Of a DNA stretch of 64,000 nt, positions 26,763 through 36,927 are shown in pieces. The translations under genes were made by a program, and so were the position numbers. Each line of letters starts with the position of its first letter. Within the stretch, counting starts at the first letter, position 1. The stretch is from Rhizobium herbae (GTDB lineage: Bacteria > Pseudomonadota > Alphaproteobacteria > Rhizobiales > Rhizobiaceae), in NCBI RefSeq assembly GCF_019511375.1, contig NZ_JAEUAO010000003.1, forward strand, positions 310,001-374,000, written 5' to 3'. The notes below the pieces were generated by a model. The model saw only the letters and a program-made list of their open reading frames with translations, was not told where the DNA came from and did not search any database.

Positions 26763-29399
26763 TCATGCTGCGCGCCTTGAGTTTCCGAGGCGCTTGATCG
26801 CCTGCTCCAGAGGTCGCTCGCTATCGCAATAGTCCTGCCATGCGGAGCTCCTGGCAAGAAGGGCTGGTACCGTGCGTAGCGTATAGCGCTTGGGGTCGAG
26901 ATCCGACTTCACCTGCGTCCAGGTAAGCGGCATCGACACGGTGGCGCCGGGGCGCGCGCGCGGCGACAGCGGTGCCACGGCGGTGGCCATCCGATCATTG
27001 CGGAGATAATCGAGGAAGATCCTGCCGCCCCGAAGGCTCTTGGTCATCTTGGTCAGGTAGAGGTCAGGATCGTCGCGCGCCATCTTCTGGCAGACGTCGT
27101 GCGCGAATCCCTTTGCTTGTGCCCATGTGAGCGGTTTGCGTTTGTTGACGGCAAGCGGCGTGACCACATGCAACCCCTTGCCGCCCGTCGTCTTGCAGAA
27201 GCTGACGAGGCCGAGTTCACCGAGCCGCTCGCGCATTTCCCCCGCGGCCGCGACAACGGTCGAGAACGGCACATCGGGACCAGGATCGAGATCGAAGACC
27301 AGACGGCCCGGCACCTCCGGCTTGCCGGGCTCGCAATTCCAAGGATGCAGCTCGATGCCGCCGATCTGGGCGATCGCCGCTAGCCCCTCGACCCGGTCGA
27401 TCTGCAGGTAAGGCTTCTTGTCGCCGAAGACGTTCACCAGTTCGAGCAGGTTGGAGGTGCCGGGCATCGCATGCCGCTGGAAGAACTGTTCGCCGCCGAT
27501 GCCGTCCGGGGCGCGAATGATCGAGCACGGCCGACCCTTGATATGATCGATAAGCCAGGCGCCGACGGCTTCGTGATAGCGTGCCAGTTCCTCCTTCGTA
27601 ACAGGCTCTCCATCACCCGCATCCGGCCACAGCGGCTTGTCCGGATTGGAGATGAGGACACTCATAACCTCAGCCTTGGCGCCTTTGCGGCGGACGGGCT
27701 TGGACATGGGCGTCGCGGTCGGCTGGGCGGTGTCGGTTTTGGCAGGCGCCGCCGGCTTTCTTGCCTCGACCTCCTTCGCCGGCTTGTCCGCGCGCAGGCC
27801 CTTGAAGGCAGCCTGGCGGACGAGGCCATCGGCAGTCCAGCCTTCAAATTCGATTTCGGCGACAAGCTCGGGTTTCACCCAAGCAACTTCGGCCTGCTTC
27901 TTCGGAGCGCCAACACCCGTGAACGGTGATCTCGCCGCCTCCAGCAGCTTCAGTTTCGGTAGCAGCATCTCGACTTGCCTGGCGCCATAGCCGGTTCCGA
28001 CACGGCCGACATAGACAAAGTGATCGCCACGGTGGACGCCGGCCAGCAGCGAGCGGAACTTGCCGTTGGTCTTGGCATAGCCGCCGATCACCACTTCATG
28101 GCCTGCCCGGCATTTCGACTTGCCCCAAGTGTCGGTGCGGCCGGACTGATAGGGGGCGTCCATCTGCTTGGAGATAATGCCCTCGAGGTGCAGTTTGCAG
28201 GCGGAGCGGAGCACGGCCTCGCCACCGGATTGGAAATGTTCGACGTAGCGGATGCGGGGATCGTCGCCGGCAGCAGTGAGAAGGTTCTGCAGCCGCTCCT
28301 TCCGCTCGACCAATCGCATTGGCCGCAGGTCGTCGCCGCCATCGAACAGCAGGTCGAACGCAAAATAGACGAGGTCACCGGTCTTGCGTTCCGACAGGGC
28401 CGCCTGAAGTGCGGCGAAATCCGGCGCGCCATTCTCGTCAAGCGCGCAGACCTCGCCGTCGATGATACAATCGGGCAGTTCGGATCCCGCATCTGAAATC
28501 TGAGGAAACTTCAGGGTCCAGTCGAGGCCCTTGCGCGTTTTCAGCGTCACCCTGCCATCGAAGACGCGCATCTGAATGCGGTAACCGTCGAACTTGATTT
28601 CGTGCAGCCAGTCATCGCCGGCGGGTGGCCGATCGAGCCTGCCGCAAAGCTGCGGCTCGATGAAATCCGGCAAATCGGCCACGGCGGAGGTCGCGACGTT
28701 CTTGCGAGACCTTTTCTTGCGCTCGTCGGCCGCCAGGCCATGCTTGCTGTCCCAGACCGCGTCCGCCTCGACATCCGCATTCGCCATCATGAACGGCCGC
28801 GGCTTGCGGCCCTTGCCCTCGGCGATCTGCTCCATGCTGCGGCCGGAGGCGACCGATGTAGCATTCTCCTCCAGGACAGCTTCGCCGTTTTTTTCGACTG
28901 AATGGTCGTCATGATGCTTGATCAGCAGCCAGTTGGTCCGCTTGCCTCCATCGCGGTCGTTGCGCATTCGAACCAGGACGAAGCTTCCATGCAGCCGCTT
29001 GCCCTCCAGCCTAAACTTGAAGTCACCCTTCCTCAGAGCCTCCTCGGGTGATTTCCTGCCTTCCGGCTCCCAATAGCCACGATCCCACAGCATCACCGTG
29101 CCGCCACCATACTGGCCCTTGGGGATCGTGCCTTCGAAGTCGCCGTAGTCGAGCGGGTGATCCTCGACCTCGACCGCCAGGCGCTTATCATGCGGATCGA
29201 GCGAAGGGCCCTTGGTCACCGCCCAGGACTTGAACACGCCATCAAGCTCGAGCCTGAGATCATAGTGAAGCCGCGTCGCATCATGCTTCTGAATGACAAA
29301 CCGTCGACGGTCCGTCGGCTTGACCTGCGCCGCCCCGCTCGGTTCGCTGGTCTTCTTGAAATCGCGCTTGGCACGGTATTTCGAAAGATTGTCGGCCAT
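26763..29399 (-). CDS. ligD: Multifunctional DNA ligase LigD (phosphoesterase-ligase-polymerase)
   Basis: 878 residues from ATG 29399 (GGGAGGAGA upstream). Domain order as in Pseudomonas LigD. First a 3'-phosphoesterase (residues ~33-160; [33 protein letters not shown]). Then the ATP ligase (HEIKFDGYR with the adenylated Lys near 269, [21 protein letters not shown]). Last, an archaeo-eukaryotic primase-like polymerase (~590-870; [11 protein letters not shown] with paired Asp, [10 protein letters not shown]). The enzyme fills, trims and seals double-strand breaks bound by Ku. The operon also holds the HARP-like and GXWXG genes downstream and a small protein upstream. Confidence 0.98.
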   Translation of the reverse strand: MADNLSKYRAKRDFKKTSEPSGAAQVKPTDRRRFVIQKHDATRLHYDLRLELDGVFKSWAVTKGPSLDPHDKRLAVEVEDHPLDYGDFEGTIPKGQYGGGTVMLWDRGYWEPEGRKSPEEALRKGDFKFRLEGKRLHGSFVLVRMRNDRDGGKRTNWLLIKHHDDHSVEKNGEAVLEENATSVASGRSMEQIAEGKGRKPRPFMMANADVEADAVWDSKHGLAADERKKRSRKNVATSAVADLPDFIEPQLCGRLDRPPAGDDWLHEIKFDGYRIQMRVFDGRVTLKTRKGLDWTLKFPQISDAGSELPDCIIDGEVCALDENGAPDFAALQAALSERKTGDLVYFAFDLLFDGGDDLRPMRLVERKERLQNLLTAAGDDPRIRYVEHFQSGGEAVLRSACKLHLEGIISKQMDAPYQSGRTDTWGKSKCRAGHEVVIGGYAKTNGKFRSLLAGVHRGDHFVYVGRVGTGYGARQVEMLLPKLKLLEAARSPFTGVGAPKKQAEVAWVKPELVAEIEFEGWTADGLVRQAAFKGLRADKPAKEVEARKPAAPAKTDTAQPTATPMSKPVRRKGAKAEVMSVLISNPDKPLWPDAGDGEPVTKEELARYHEAVGAWLIDHIKGRPCSIIRAPDGIGGEQFFQRHAMPGTSNLLELVNVFGDKKPYLQIDRVEGLAAIAQIGGIELHPWNCEPGKPEVPGRLVFDLDPGPDVPFSTVVAAAGEMRERLGELGLVSFCKTTGGKGLHVVTPLAVNKRKPLTWAQAKGFAHDVCQKMARDDPDLYLTKMTKSLRGGRIFLDYLRNDRMATAVAPLSPRARPGATVSMPLTWTQVKSDLDPKRYTLRTVPALLARSSAWQDYCDSERPLEQAIKRLGNSRRAA

Positions 29400-29448
29400 G
29401 GAATTCTGATCTCCTCCCAAAGCACGATCGCGTCGGCATGCGTGCTTC

Positions 29449-29757
29449 TCAGCGGCTCGACACCCGAAGCGCGCCGGCATCTTCGAGACTGCGTCGGATG
29501 GCGGCGACCTGGCTGGAAGCTATATCGGCCAAGACCTCGATCTCACCTTCGAGCGGTGCGTCGCGACGAAACCCATCATCATGAGACGCATCGCCGCCGG
29601 ACGGCGCCGCGCCGGCCGTGTTGCGGTCGGTCGCCGACCGAATGGAGATGTCGACCCTCGAGATGCCGTGCTGCTGAACCAGATGTTCAACGGCAAGATC
29701 GGCTGCTTCTCGAGTTTCAAACGTGGCTGTGATCGTCGTCTTACTGTCGTCGGCCAT
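29449..29757 (-). CDS. Small conserved protein upstream of ligD
   Basis: 102 residues, AGGAGAG ahead of ATG 29757. Predicted ferredoxin-like beta-alpha-beta halves ([20 protein letters not shown] and [20 protein letters not shown]) are linked by a polar Gly/Asp-rich loop. Fifty bases separate it from ligD, so both are probably one transcript. Similar small alpha/beta proteins that start with an ATFxTREAAD-like strand are known in rhizobia without assigned function. It may be a stress-type dodecin-like or heavy-metal-domain-like fold, but no ligand residues are obvious. Confidence 0.65.
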   Translation of the reverse strand: MADDSKTTITATFETREAADLAVEHLVQQHGISRVDISIRSATDRNTAGAAPSGGDASHDDGFRRDAPLEGEIEVLADIASSQVAAIRRSLEDAGALRVSSR

Positions 29758-29928
29758 GGGTCTCTCCTGACATCGATTTCCACGGGATGAGAACGCCGCC
29801 GGCGGCTAGTTGTTTCAATTGCGGGCCCCGAGGCCCTTGTCGTGAGTGCGCTGACGAGGTTGACGGCCAAATTTCTGACGGGGCCTGTCTTGTGCGCCAT
29901 CGCATCGAGCGACTTTTTCAGCAGGCTC

Positions 29929-30573
29929 CTAATGTGCAACTTGTGAAGCTGCCGACAGCAATTCCTCGCGGTTCGGCGCCTTGAACGTATTGAGGCCCTC
30001 CTCCAGAACTTCAGTGAAGCTCCAGCGCACGATGCCCCCTCGGTCGATCAGGAACTGGCCAACAAGCTGCCCCTGGCTGGAAGCCGCCATCGCCTGCTGA
30101 TCGGCTTCCGTAATCTCGTATCCTTCCTTCTTGTTGAGAAACTCGTCCATTGCCATGACGTCCATGGGCTCGGGCAATTCGCCCGGGAGATCGATCCGTA
30201 TCGCCATGATCGTGTCCCTCCCGACCTCGCGCAAGCCGAATGCACGGTGCGAGGCCCGCTCCGGGTCGGATGCGGCAAGAAGGTCGGGTGCCGGATGGTA
30301 ACGGAAATAGAGCCGAGCCCGCTCGACCGGCGTGTTGACCACCGCCAGACATTCGACGCCTTTCTCGCGCAGGGCCGGCTTGAGTTGCGCCATCGAAGCG
30401 ACATGGCGCCGGCAGAACGGACAGTGCAGGCCTCGAAACAACCCAATCAATAGCGGGCTACGGCCTCGAAAATCATCGAGCGCGATCTTGCCTTCGCGTG
30501 AGATCGCATTGAGCACAACGTTCGGAGCCCGGTCGCCCGGCTGCAGTGGGCGGTCGACACTACTCATTGACAT
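29929..30573 (-). CDS. Peroxiredoxin-like (AhpC/TSA) protein
   Basis: 214 residues from ATG 30573 (GGAGG five bases upstream). Thioredoxin-fold protein of the AhpC/TSA group: [36 protein letters not shown] with CPFCRR as a thioredoxin-like redox-active pair, then [18 protein letters not shown]. The peroxidatic-type Cys is accompanied by a second Cys in CxxC spacing, closer to thioredoxin-like enzymes than to a 1-Cys peroxiredoxin. Role: probably peroxide or disulfide reduction in the cytoplasm. It lies upstream of the ligD transcript, and 170 bases separate it from the small gene. Confidence 0.85.
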   Translation of the reverse strand: MSMSSVDRPLQPGDRAPNVVLNAISREGKIALDDFRGRSPLLIGLFRGLHCPFCRRHVASMAQLKPALREKGVECLAVVNTPVERARLYFRYHPAPDLLAASDPERASHRAFGLREVGRDTIMAIRIDLPGELPEPMDVMAMDEFLNKKEGYEITEADQQAMAASSQGQLVGQFLIDRGGIVRWSFTEVLEEGLNTFKAPNREELLSAASQVAH

Positions 30574-30579
30574 GGACAC

Positions 30580-31184
30580 CTCCTCGCCCCGGATCAGTCA
30601 AGAAAGGCACCACACACCCGGCATTTCGGAGTTGAGCCCGCGCCGAGAGGCGTGACACTTGCCAGGGCAAATAGCTTTCGGCCTCTACGATATTGACGAG
30701 GTCGATATGACGCGCGTTGCAAGCCCATCATAACACAAGGCCTCTGCGGGCCGCCAGTCGCGAGCCGTCTCGCGCGCCGGCTCAACCCGATCGAGGGGAA
30801 ACAACGTTGAGTTGACAACCGCGCGTTTTCGCGATTTTATCGCTACAACCGAGGGGAAGCCAAGAACACATTGGCGGATATTTCCATTAAATATTATGGC
30901 ATCTTAAATGTGCTCTACATCTCGTTTCCATATATGCCGCAATTCAGTTCATACTAAAGCATGACATCTCTGACGCAGGGATTAATAAAGTCAAGGAGGA
31001 ACTTAATTCTTATTTTCACTTGAAGACCAATCCGCTGCCGTAGGTGACGGGTCATATCTTGATAACTGCATGTGACGGCACATCTTACGCAGCGAAGCCC
31101 CGCCGTGTTCTTGCGGGGCTACTTGTCAGCGGCTGGCTGCTCGATGTCATTGAGCCTGCGAATTTCCCCGACGGCGACGGTTCG
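30580..31184. other. 605-base intergenic region
   Basis: No supported gene. The part 30830-31040 is clearly AT-rich. A minus-strand frame (30594-30818) is open but has no binding site and no recognisable domain. The only structure is the hairpin listed at 31095. Confidence 0.4.
31095..31120 (-). terminator. Hairpin downstream of fabI
   Basis: AGCCCCGC (31096-31103) pairs with GCGGGGCT (31113-31120), 65 bases after the fabI stop, on the way out of the DUF3141-pta-ackA-fabI operon. T tract weak on the minus strand. Confidence 0.5.
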
Positions 31185-31970
31185 TCAGTCGATGATGTGA
31201 TAGCCGCCATCGACGTAGAGCACCTGTCCCGTGATCAGGCGCGCGGCGTCGTGGGCCAAGAAGGCCGTTGCAACGCCGACGTCCTCGATGCTGATGAGTT
31301 CGCGGGCCGGCGCCTTCGTCCTGGTCTTTTCCAGCAGATCGTCGAATTCAGGAATGCCGGAGGCCGCGCGGGTCGCCAGCGCGCCCGGAGAGATGGCGTG
31401 GACCCGGATGCCTTTCGGTCCGAGTTCCGCAGCGAGGTAGCGGACCGCGCTCTCGAGGGCAGCCTTTGCCACGCCCATGATGTTGTAGTTTTCGACCACT
31501 ACCTGCGACCCGTAATAGGTCATCGTGAACAGCGTGCCGCCGTTCTTCATCAAGGGTTCGGCAAGATGAGCCATGCGGATGAAGGACCAGCAGGAAATGT
31601 CCATCGTTGTTAAAAACCCCTCGCGCGGCACATCGACGACGCGCCCGCCGAGTGTATCCTTGGGCGAGAAGGCGATGGAATGGACGACGAAATCGAGCTC
31701 GCCCCAGGTGCTGGCGATGCGGTCGAAAACCGCCTCGATCTGGCCGGGAACGGCCATGTCCATCGGCATGAAGATCGGCGCCTCCACCTCGCGGGCAAGC
31801 GGCTCGACATAGGTCTTTGCCTTTTCGTTGAGAAAGGTAATCGCAAGCTCGGCGCCGAAGGCACGGAAGGCGCGTGCGCAACCCCAGGCGATCGAGCGAT
31901 CGTTGGCGATGCCGACGATCAATCCCCTTCGCCCCCTAAGAAGCTGTGCATTGATGACCGGAATGGACAT
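31185..31970 (-). CDS. fabI: Enoyl-ACP reductase FabI (second-copy type)
   Basis: 261 residues. Short-chain-dehydrogenase fold with the FabI cofactor motif GLIVGIANDRSIAWGCA and the Y-x6-K catalytic arrangement (YNIMGVAKAALES, with YYGSQVV before it). C-terminus LYVDGGYHIID. It reduces enoyl-ACP with NAD(P)H in fatty-acid synthesis. In Sinorhizobium meliloti a second fabI lies in an operon with orfA, pta and ackA that is induced by phosphate stress; the same order is found here (DUF3141-pta-ackA-fabI, all minus strand), so this is probably that accessory copy. AAGGAGAAG precedes ATG 31970. Confidence 0.93.
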   Translation of the reverse strand: MSIPVINAQLLRGRRGLIVGIANDRSIAWGCARAFRAFGAELAITFLNEKAKTYVEPLAREVEAPIFMPMDMAVPGQIEAVFDRIASTWGELDFVVHSIAFSPKDTLGGRVVDVPREGFLTTMDISCWSFIRMAHLAEPLMKNGGTLFTMTYYGSQVVVENYNIMGVAKAALESAVRYLAAELGPKGIRVHAISPGALATRAASGIPEFDDLLEKTRTKAPARELISIEDVGVATAFLAHDAARLITGQVLYVDGGYHIID

Positions 31971-31995
31971 TGATTGCTTCTCCTTGTGTCTGGCT

Positions 31996-33174
31996 TCAAG
32001 ACATGTTGACGAGGGCCAGCGTGTGGCGCGCGATCATCAGTTCCTCGTCCGTTGGCAGGACGTAGACTGCAACGCGGCTCGCCGGGGTGGATATCAGGGT
32101 CTCACCCGCTTCATTTGCCGCAGCGTCGAGTTCGGCTCCGAGCCAGGCGAGCCTTTCGGTGATGCGGGCGCGGATCGGGGCCGAGTTCTCCCCGACGCCA
32201 GCCGTGAACACGAAAGCGTCGAGGCCTGCGAGCGCGGCGGCAAGCATGCCGGCGCTGAGCGCACAGCGATGGACGAAGTGATCGATGGCGAAGGCGGCAC
32301 GCGGGTTGTCGCTGGCGAGAAGCTCCCGCATATCGCTCGATATCCCGGAAAGACCCTTCAGGCCGGACGATTTGTAGAGGAGGTCGGTCACCTCTTTCGC
32401 GCTCATGCCCTTGTGCTCGATCAGGTGAAGCACGACGCCCGGATCCATCTGGCCCGGTCGTGTCCCCATCGGCAGGCCGTCGAGCGCGGTAAAACCCATC
32501 GTCGTCTCGACGCTGCGCCCCTCTCGCAGCGCGCACATCGACGCGCCGCTGCCGAGGTGGGCAGCAATGACGCGTCCGCCGGCGATAGCGGGTGCGACCT
32601 CGGCCAGCCGCTCGCCGATGTATTCGTAGGACAGGCCGTGGAAGCCGTATCGCCGCACGCCCTCCTCGTAGTAGTCCCAAGGCAAGGCGTAGCAATCCGT
32701 ATGCGGGGCGTGGCCGCGATGGAATGCCGTGTCGAAACAGGCTACCTGCGGAACGTCCGGATTGATCTCCATCGCAAGGCGAATGGGCGCCAGGTTGTTC
32801 GGCTGGTGCAGCGGCGCAAGCTCCTGGAAAGTGGCAAGCCTGTCCAGCGTTTCGTGGTCGATCAGCATCGGTCTCGCATAATCCGGGCCGCCATGCACGA
32901 CCCGATGCCCGATCGCCCGCAGGTCGAACCCCTCCAGCGTCTGCAGCCAGGTGCGGGTTTCGGCAATCGCCGCCGGCAGGTGGCCAACCGTATCAGGCCC
33001 ATAGCGACGATCAACCAGCACCGCTCCATCGGCAGCACTCGCCACCAGGCGCGGCCTCGTCCCGATACCATCCATCTGGCCGCGGATGCAGCGTCTCAGT
33101 CCCAGATCGGCAATTTCGAAGATCTGGAATTTGAGGCTGGACGAGCCTGCGTTGACGACAAGGATCGCGTCCAT
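31996..33174 (-). CDS. ackA: Acetate kinase
   Basis: 392 residues from ATG 33174, two bases after the pta stop. Signature segments: [15 protein letters not shown] (nucleotide-binding start), [65 protein letters not shown], and [17 protein letters not shown] at the end. It makes acetate and ATP from acetyl phosphate (reversible). Third gene in the operon, after DUF3141 and pta. Confidence 0.97.
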   Translation of the reverse strand: MDAILVVNAGSSSLKFQIFEIADLGLRRCIRGQMDGIGTRPRLVASAADGAVLVDRRYGPDTVGHLPAAIAETRTWLQTLEGFDLRAIGHRVVHGGPDYARPMLIDHETLDRLATFQELAPLHQPNNLAPIRLAMEINPDVPQVACFDTAFHRGHAPHTDCYALPWDYYEEGVRRYGFHGLSYEYIGERLAEVAPAIAGGRVIAAHLGSGASMCALREGRSVETTMGFTALDGLPMGTRPGQMDPGVVLHLIEHKGMSAKEVTDLLYKSSGLKGLSGISSDMRELLASDNPRAAFAIDHFVHRCALSAGMLAAALAGLDAFVFTAGVGENSAPIRARITERLAWLGAELDAAANEAGETLISTPASRVAVYVLPTDEELMIARHTLALVNMS

Positions 33175-33176
33175 GT

Positions 33177-34133
33177 TCAGGCCGCCACTTGCGCGGCGCG
33201 CCGTCGCGCGGCGGCGTAGAGCGTGGCAACCGCACATGACGCCAGACGGCTGCGCACCGTGTCTGCCCGCGACGTCAGCACGATCGGTACGCGCGCGCCG
33301 AGCACAATCCCGGCGGCATCGGCATGGGAAAGGAACGTCAAGTTCTTGGCGAGCATGTTTCCTGCCTCGAGATCCGGAACGACGATGATCTGTGCCCGCC
33401 CCGCAACCGGCGAAGTGAGCCCTTTGATGCGGGCGGCCTCGGGACTGATCGCATTGTCGAAGGCAAGCGGGCCGTCGAGCACGCCGCCGGTGATCTGGCC
33501 GCGGTCGGCCATCTTGCACAGCGCAGCCGCCTCGATGGTCGACGGTATCTTGGTTGTCACGGTTTCGACAGCCGAAACAATCGCCACGCGGGGCTGGCCA
33601 AGCCCGATGGTCGTCCAGAGGTCGATGGCATTCTGGACGATATCGCGTTTGACGTCGAGGTCGGGAAAGATGTTGATCGCCGCGTCCGTGATGAACAGCG
33701 TGTCGGCGTGGCCGGGCACATCCATCACGAAGACGTGGCTGATCCTGCGTTCGGTGCGCAGTCCCGTGGCCGAGGCCGTGACTTCGCGCATCAGCTCGTC
33801 GGTATGGAGACTGCCCTTCATGAGCAGTTCGCCCCGTCCCTGTCGGATCAGGGCGACCGCCTGCGCCGCAGCTGCATGGCTGTGCGGCGCATCGACGAGT
33901 TCGTACTCCTTCAGGTCAAGCCCGTGCTCTGCCGCGACAGCCCGGATCTTAGCCGCAGGCCCCACCAGAACGGGAACGATCAGCCTGCTCTCAGCCGCTT
34001 CGATCGCGCCGCGCAGCGAGCTCTCGTCGCAGGGATGCGTCACGATCGTCACAGCAGGCGCCACCTCTTGTGCAGCGGCAATCAGCCGGTCGTATTTGGA
34101 TGGCTCTAGTGTCGTCGTTGTCAGGTCGTTCAT
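33177..34133 (-). CDS. pta: Phosphate acetyltransferase (short form)
   Basis: 318 residues, catalytic PTA_PTB domain only, without the N-terminal DRTGG part of long Pta forms. It shows [60 protein letters not shown] and [18 protein letters not shown]. It interconverts acetyl-CoA and acetyl phosphate and works with the following AckA. GAGGGG before the ATG. A phosphate butyryltransferase is an alternative, but the AckA partner favours Pta. Confidence 0.93.
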   Translation of the reverse strand: MNDLTTTTLEPSKYDRLIAAAQEVAPAVTIVTHPCDESSLRGAIEAAESRLIVPVLVGPAAKIRAVAAEHGLDLKEYELVDAPHSHAAAAQAVALIRQGRGELLMKGSLHTDELMREVTASATGLRTERRISHVFVMDVPGHADTLFITDAAINIFPDLDVKRDIVQNAIDLWTTIGLGQPRVAIVSAVETVTTKIPSTIEAAALCKMADRGQITGGVLDGPLAFDNAISPEAARIKGLTSPVAGRAQIIVVPDLEAGNMLAKNLTFLSHADAAGIVLGARVPIVLTSRADTVRSRLASCAVATLYAAARRRAAQVAA

Positions 34134-34153
34134 CGGAAACCCCTCTGCTTCGA

Positions 34154-36385
34154 TCAGGAAACGCTGCGAACGCGAGCGCTCTTGTTTGCCGCTCCAGGCG
34201 TCGGGTTGCTGTCAACCTCCTCCGTGACGAGGTTGAACAACCCGGCCACCCGTTCAAGGCGCTCGGCTGCAGCGTCCTCCAGTGGCCCCGACGATTCCAG
34301 CACGCCGCGAAGGATGTCGAAAGCCTTTCGGCGCTCGCCTATGTCCGCCGGCAAGAGGGTGGGGATTGCCTCAAGGGCCTCAGCCTCGTCGATAAGCAGG
34401 AGGAAATACTGCTCTCGCATCAGCGCCTTGAACCCCGCAAGCGTCAGTTGACCCGCACCAGCATGGCTGCGCCTTATCCGGCGGATTGCCTCGAAGCCGC
34501 GCTCATCCGCTCTGCCGCGCACCATGCCGACGAAGAGCAGGGATCGCGCAAGCGCCTCGAGAGTGCCACCTTGCGCTGTCTTCTCTTTCAGGGCCGCGAT
34601 ACGGGTTTCGAGCAAGGCACCGCTCAGCAGGCTCTTGGGTGCCTTGCGCAACGGGCGGCTGGTGTCTTGATCGACGCCAAGCGCCGCCTGCAGAGGAGCG
34701 GCGCCATAGACGGCGAGGAATGTCTCTTCCGCCACCTTCTCGGACAAGCGCCGCCAATGCTCGAGCCCGTCGACGATCTGGTTCGACAGCTGTTCCTGCA
34801 AGGCGAGGAAAGGATTGTCCGGCTCCACCGGAAGGCGGTTTATACGCACGAATTCCGCGGCATCTTCAACCCAGGCCAGCCATGGATTCTTCGACCCGAA
34901 CAGTTCGTAGCTGAGGCGCAAGGGGTGGAGGTGACGCATCGCCTCGGCCACCGGCGGCGTCACTGCTGCGCGGACCGCCGGCTGGGCAAAGAGGCGGTAG
35001 TTTGCCAGATTGACCTCCGAGAGGCGCGCCGCAGTGGCAAAACGGCGCTCGTCTTCGATATCGTTGCCGCCAAAGGCGCGAATATCGTCCAGAGTGCGGG
35101 TTTCGCAGCGCATGATCCATTCGCCCCCGACCAGCTCGGGATGAGCGATGGCTTCGCCCCTCGGCTCAAGAACCGCTTCGTAAAGGCCGGGCGGCAACAC
35201 GTCGATCAGATCGATATTGGACGCGAACTCATCATGTTCCTTGCGCGCGACACTGGCAGAAACGAAAATTCCGAGATGACCGATCTTGTCGTGGACCGTA
35301 TAAACGATGGTCTGCCCAAGAGAGCGGATCTCGTCGACGCTGTCGTAGAGATCGAGGATCCAGTCGAGTGCCTGCTGCGGCGGCGTGACGTTGTCGCCCT
35401 TTGAGCAGAAGACAACGATCGGAGAGCGGATGTTGCGCAGGTCAATCGCCGTGCCGTCGGACGTCCGTATCTCGCCGGCGGCAAGCCTGTTGCCGACAAA
35501 CAGCTCATCGACGATGAACTGCATTTCCTCCGCATTTAACGTCACATGCCCGCCCCACCAGCGCTCGAAACCAAGATAGCGCTCGGCTTCGGTGTCGATC
35601 TTGGAATAGAGGTTGTATTGCTTGGTCCACAGGGTGTTGGCAGGGTTCTGGTTCTCGAAATTCTGCACCAGCCATGCCCCGTCGAATTTGCCGGCACCGA
35701 GATCGCCGGTCAGGGCCGTCAGCCAGCTTCCGCCGAGAAGGCCGCCGGAATAACGCATCGGATACTGGCCCTTGACACCCGCCCAATAGGAGAGCGGCGT
35801 GCCGCTGATGATGATGGGGCCGAACAACTCAGGCCGCAGCGCGGCAAGCATCATGACGGACCAGCCCGCCTGGCAGTTGCCGACGACACAGGGCTTTCCA
35901 TCCGCTTGAGGGTGACGCTCGATGACGGTCTCGAGAAACGTGGCCTCTGCGTGAACGATGTCCTCGATCGTCTGCCCCGCAACGGGTTCCGGCAGGAAGC
36001 CTACGAAATAGCAGCTATGCCCGGCTTTCATCGCCACGCCGATTTCGCTATCGGCCTTGAAACCACCAATACCAGGCCCGTGGCCGGCACGCGGATCGAC
36101 GACGACAAACGGACGCTTGAGCGGATCGATCACCACGCCGGCCGGTGGAACGATGCGGACCAGTCCGTAATTGACCGGCCGCGCCAGGCTTCGCCCATCG
36201 CAGACGAGCTCGGTGGCGTAATCCAGCACATGCGGCGCGGTGCGAGCCGACTGCTCCTCATACTGCGCCCCGCGCCGTTTCATGACGTCGAGGTAAAGGA
36301 TCGAGCGTTGCCATGCGTCGATCCAGTAGCTGGCGAATGGGTTGGTGAAGTTCGGTGTCGATGAAAGAATGGATAGCTCGGACAT
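34154..36385 (-). CDS. DUF3141 protein with PHA-synthase-like alpha/beta hydrolase domain
   Basis: 743 residues. The N-terminal ~380 residues have an alpha/beta-hydrolase fold in which the nucleophile elbow reads VGNCQAGW; Cys in place of the usual Ser is characteristic of poly-hydroxyalkanoate synthases. Other landmarks are VVVDPRAGHGPGIGGFK and LSYWAGVKGQYPMRYS. The C-terminal half is helical. It is the first gene of the operon and corresponds to orfA upstream of pta-ackA in S. meliloti. A link to PHB/acetyl-CoA overflow metabolism seems likely; the substrate is not proven. CAAAGGAGG lies before ATG 36385. Confidence 0.88.
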   Translation of the reverse strand: MSELSILSSTPNFTNPFASYWIDAWQRSILYLDVMKRRGAQYEEQSARTAPHVLDYATELVCDGRSLARPVNYGLVRIVPPAGVVIDPLKRPFVVVDPRAGHGPGIGGFKADSEIGVAMKAGHSCYFVGFLPEPVAGQTIEDIVHAEATFLETVIERHPQADGKPCVVGNCQAGWSVMMLAALRPELFGPIIISGTPLSYWAGVKGQYPMRYSGGLLGGSWLTALTGDLGAGKFDGAWLVQNFENQNPANTLWTKQYNLYSKIDTEAERYLGFERWWGGHVTLNAEEMQFIVDELFVGNRLAAGEIRTSDGTAIDLRNIRSPIVVFCSKGDNVTPPQQALDWILDLYDSVDEIRSLGQTIVYTVHDKIGHLGIFVSASVARKEHDEFASNIDLIDVLPPGLYEAVLEPRGEAIAHPELVGGEWIMRCETRTLDDIRAFGGNDIEDERRFATAARLSEVNLANYRLFAQPAVRAAVTPPVAEAMRHLHPLRLSYELFGSKNPWLAWVEDAAEFVRINRLPVEPDNPFLALQEQLSNQIVDGLEHWRRLSEKVAEETFLAVYGAAPLQAALGVDQDTSRPLRKAPKSLLSGALLETRIAALKEKTAQGGTLEALARSLLFVGMVRGRADERGFEAIRRIRRSHAGAGQLTLAGFKALMREQYFLLLIDEAEALEAIPTLLPADIGERRKAFDILRGVLESSGPLEDAAAERLERVAGLFNLVTEEVDSNPTPGAANKSARVRSVS

Positions 36386-36783
36386 TCTGTCCCTCCTTTG
36401 CAGATATAGGGGAGCAATTCATGGCGACGACTGAAGCGTTCAGCTCATTTCCCATGCACCGGGAGCGTTGGCCCGCCAAACCGGGCCTACTCGAGGATAC
36501 ATGAATACCCGTGTTGGATGCTGTTTTTTCGTCTATGCCGAAGGCGAATGATATTGGCATTGAAACATATCGTCTGCGTGACATCAAATAGCATCGACAG
36601 ACGGCAAAACTCACGGGAAAGGCTGCACGAACCCGACGACGATAGCGGTCGCATAATGCCTCCGATCTCTCCGCGTGCGTTGATCTATATCAATGGCCAG
36701 GCGATTGCGAACACGACATGCTGCTGCACATCAGCTGTGATCAGCTCAGGGGGATGCGGTCCGAGTTCGGCAAAATCATATCG
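36386..36783. other. Upstream region of the DUF3141 operon
   Basis: No gene seen. It contains a perfect FNR/FixK box (36680-36693). The PhoB-type repeats reported for the homologous S. meliloti operon were looked for: half sites exist but with the wrong spacing. Confidence 0.5.
36680..36693 (-). promoter_or_regulatory. Perfect FNR/FixK box
   Basis: TTGATCTATATCAA, the exact TTGAT-N4-ATCAA consensus. It is 295 bases upstream of the DUF3141 start. If the box acts at -40, the mRNA leader would be ~250 bases. It suggests oxygen-limited induction of the acetate-metabolism operon. Confidence 0.7.
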
Positions 36784-36927
36784 TCAGACAGGCAGGTCCG
36801 CCAGGACCCGTGTCCCTGGATCGGACGACAGCCGGTTCGCCGCCACGCAGCCGGCAGAACCCGCACCAACGATGATGAAGTCATAGCTGCCCGCGTCGAT
36901 CGCAGTTTCATTGCCGTGCCTGCTCAC
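36784..36927 (-). pseudogene. Truncated GMC oxidoreductase N-terminus
   Basis: 47 codons from GTG 36927, overlapping the FGGY kinase stop by four bases (GTGA). The frame gives [20 protein letters not shown] followed by [10 protein letters not shown], the N-terminal FAD-binding beta-alpha-beta of GMC oxidoreductases such as choline dehydrogenase. A stop follows shortly, where the real family would continue for ~500 more residues. It was once the last gene of the sugar operon; the remainder has been deleted. Confidence 0.85.

Noticed and set aside
30594-30818. 74-codon minus-strand frame with a C-x-x-C-like end
   Set aside because: No RBS, low-complexity basic start; one CxxC-like pair is not enough.
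31828-33219. Long plus-strand frame opposite fabI/ackA
   Set aside because: Shadow of clearly coding minus-strand genes.
34070-35404. 444-codon plus-strand frame opposite DUF3141
   Set aside because: Antisense shadow; no motif or binding site.
36386-36680. Pho box for the DUF3141 operon
   Set aside because: TGTC half-sites are 16 bases apart rather than 11, so the known PhoB arrangement is not met.
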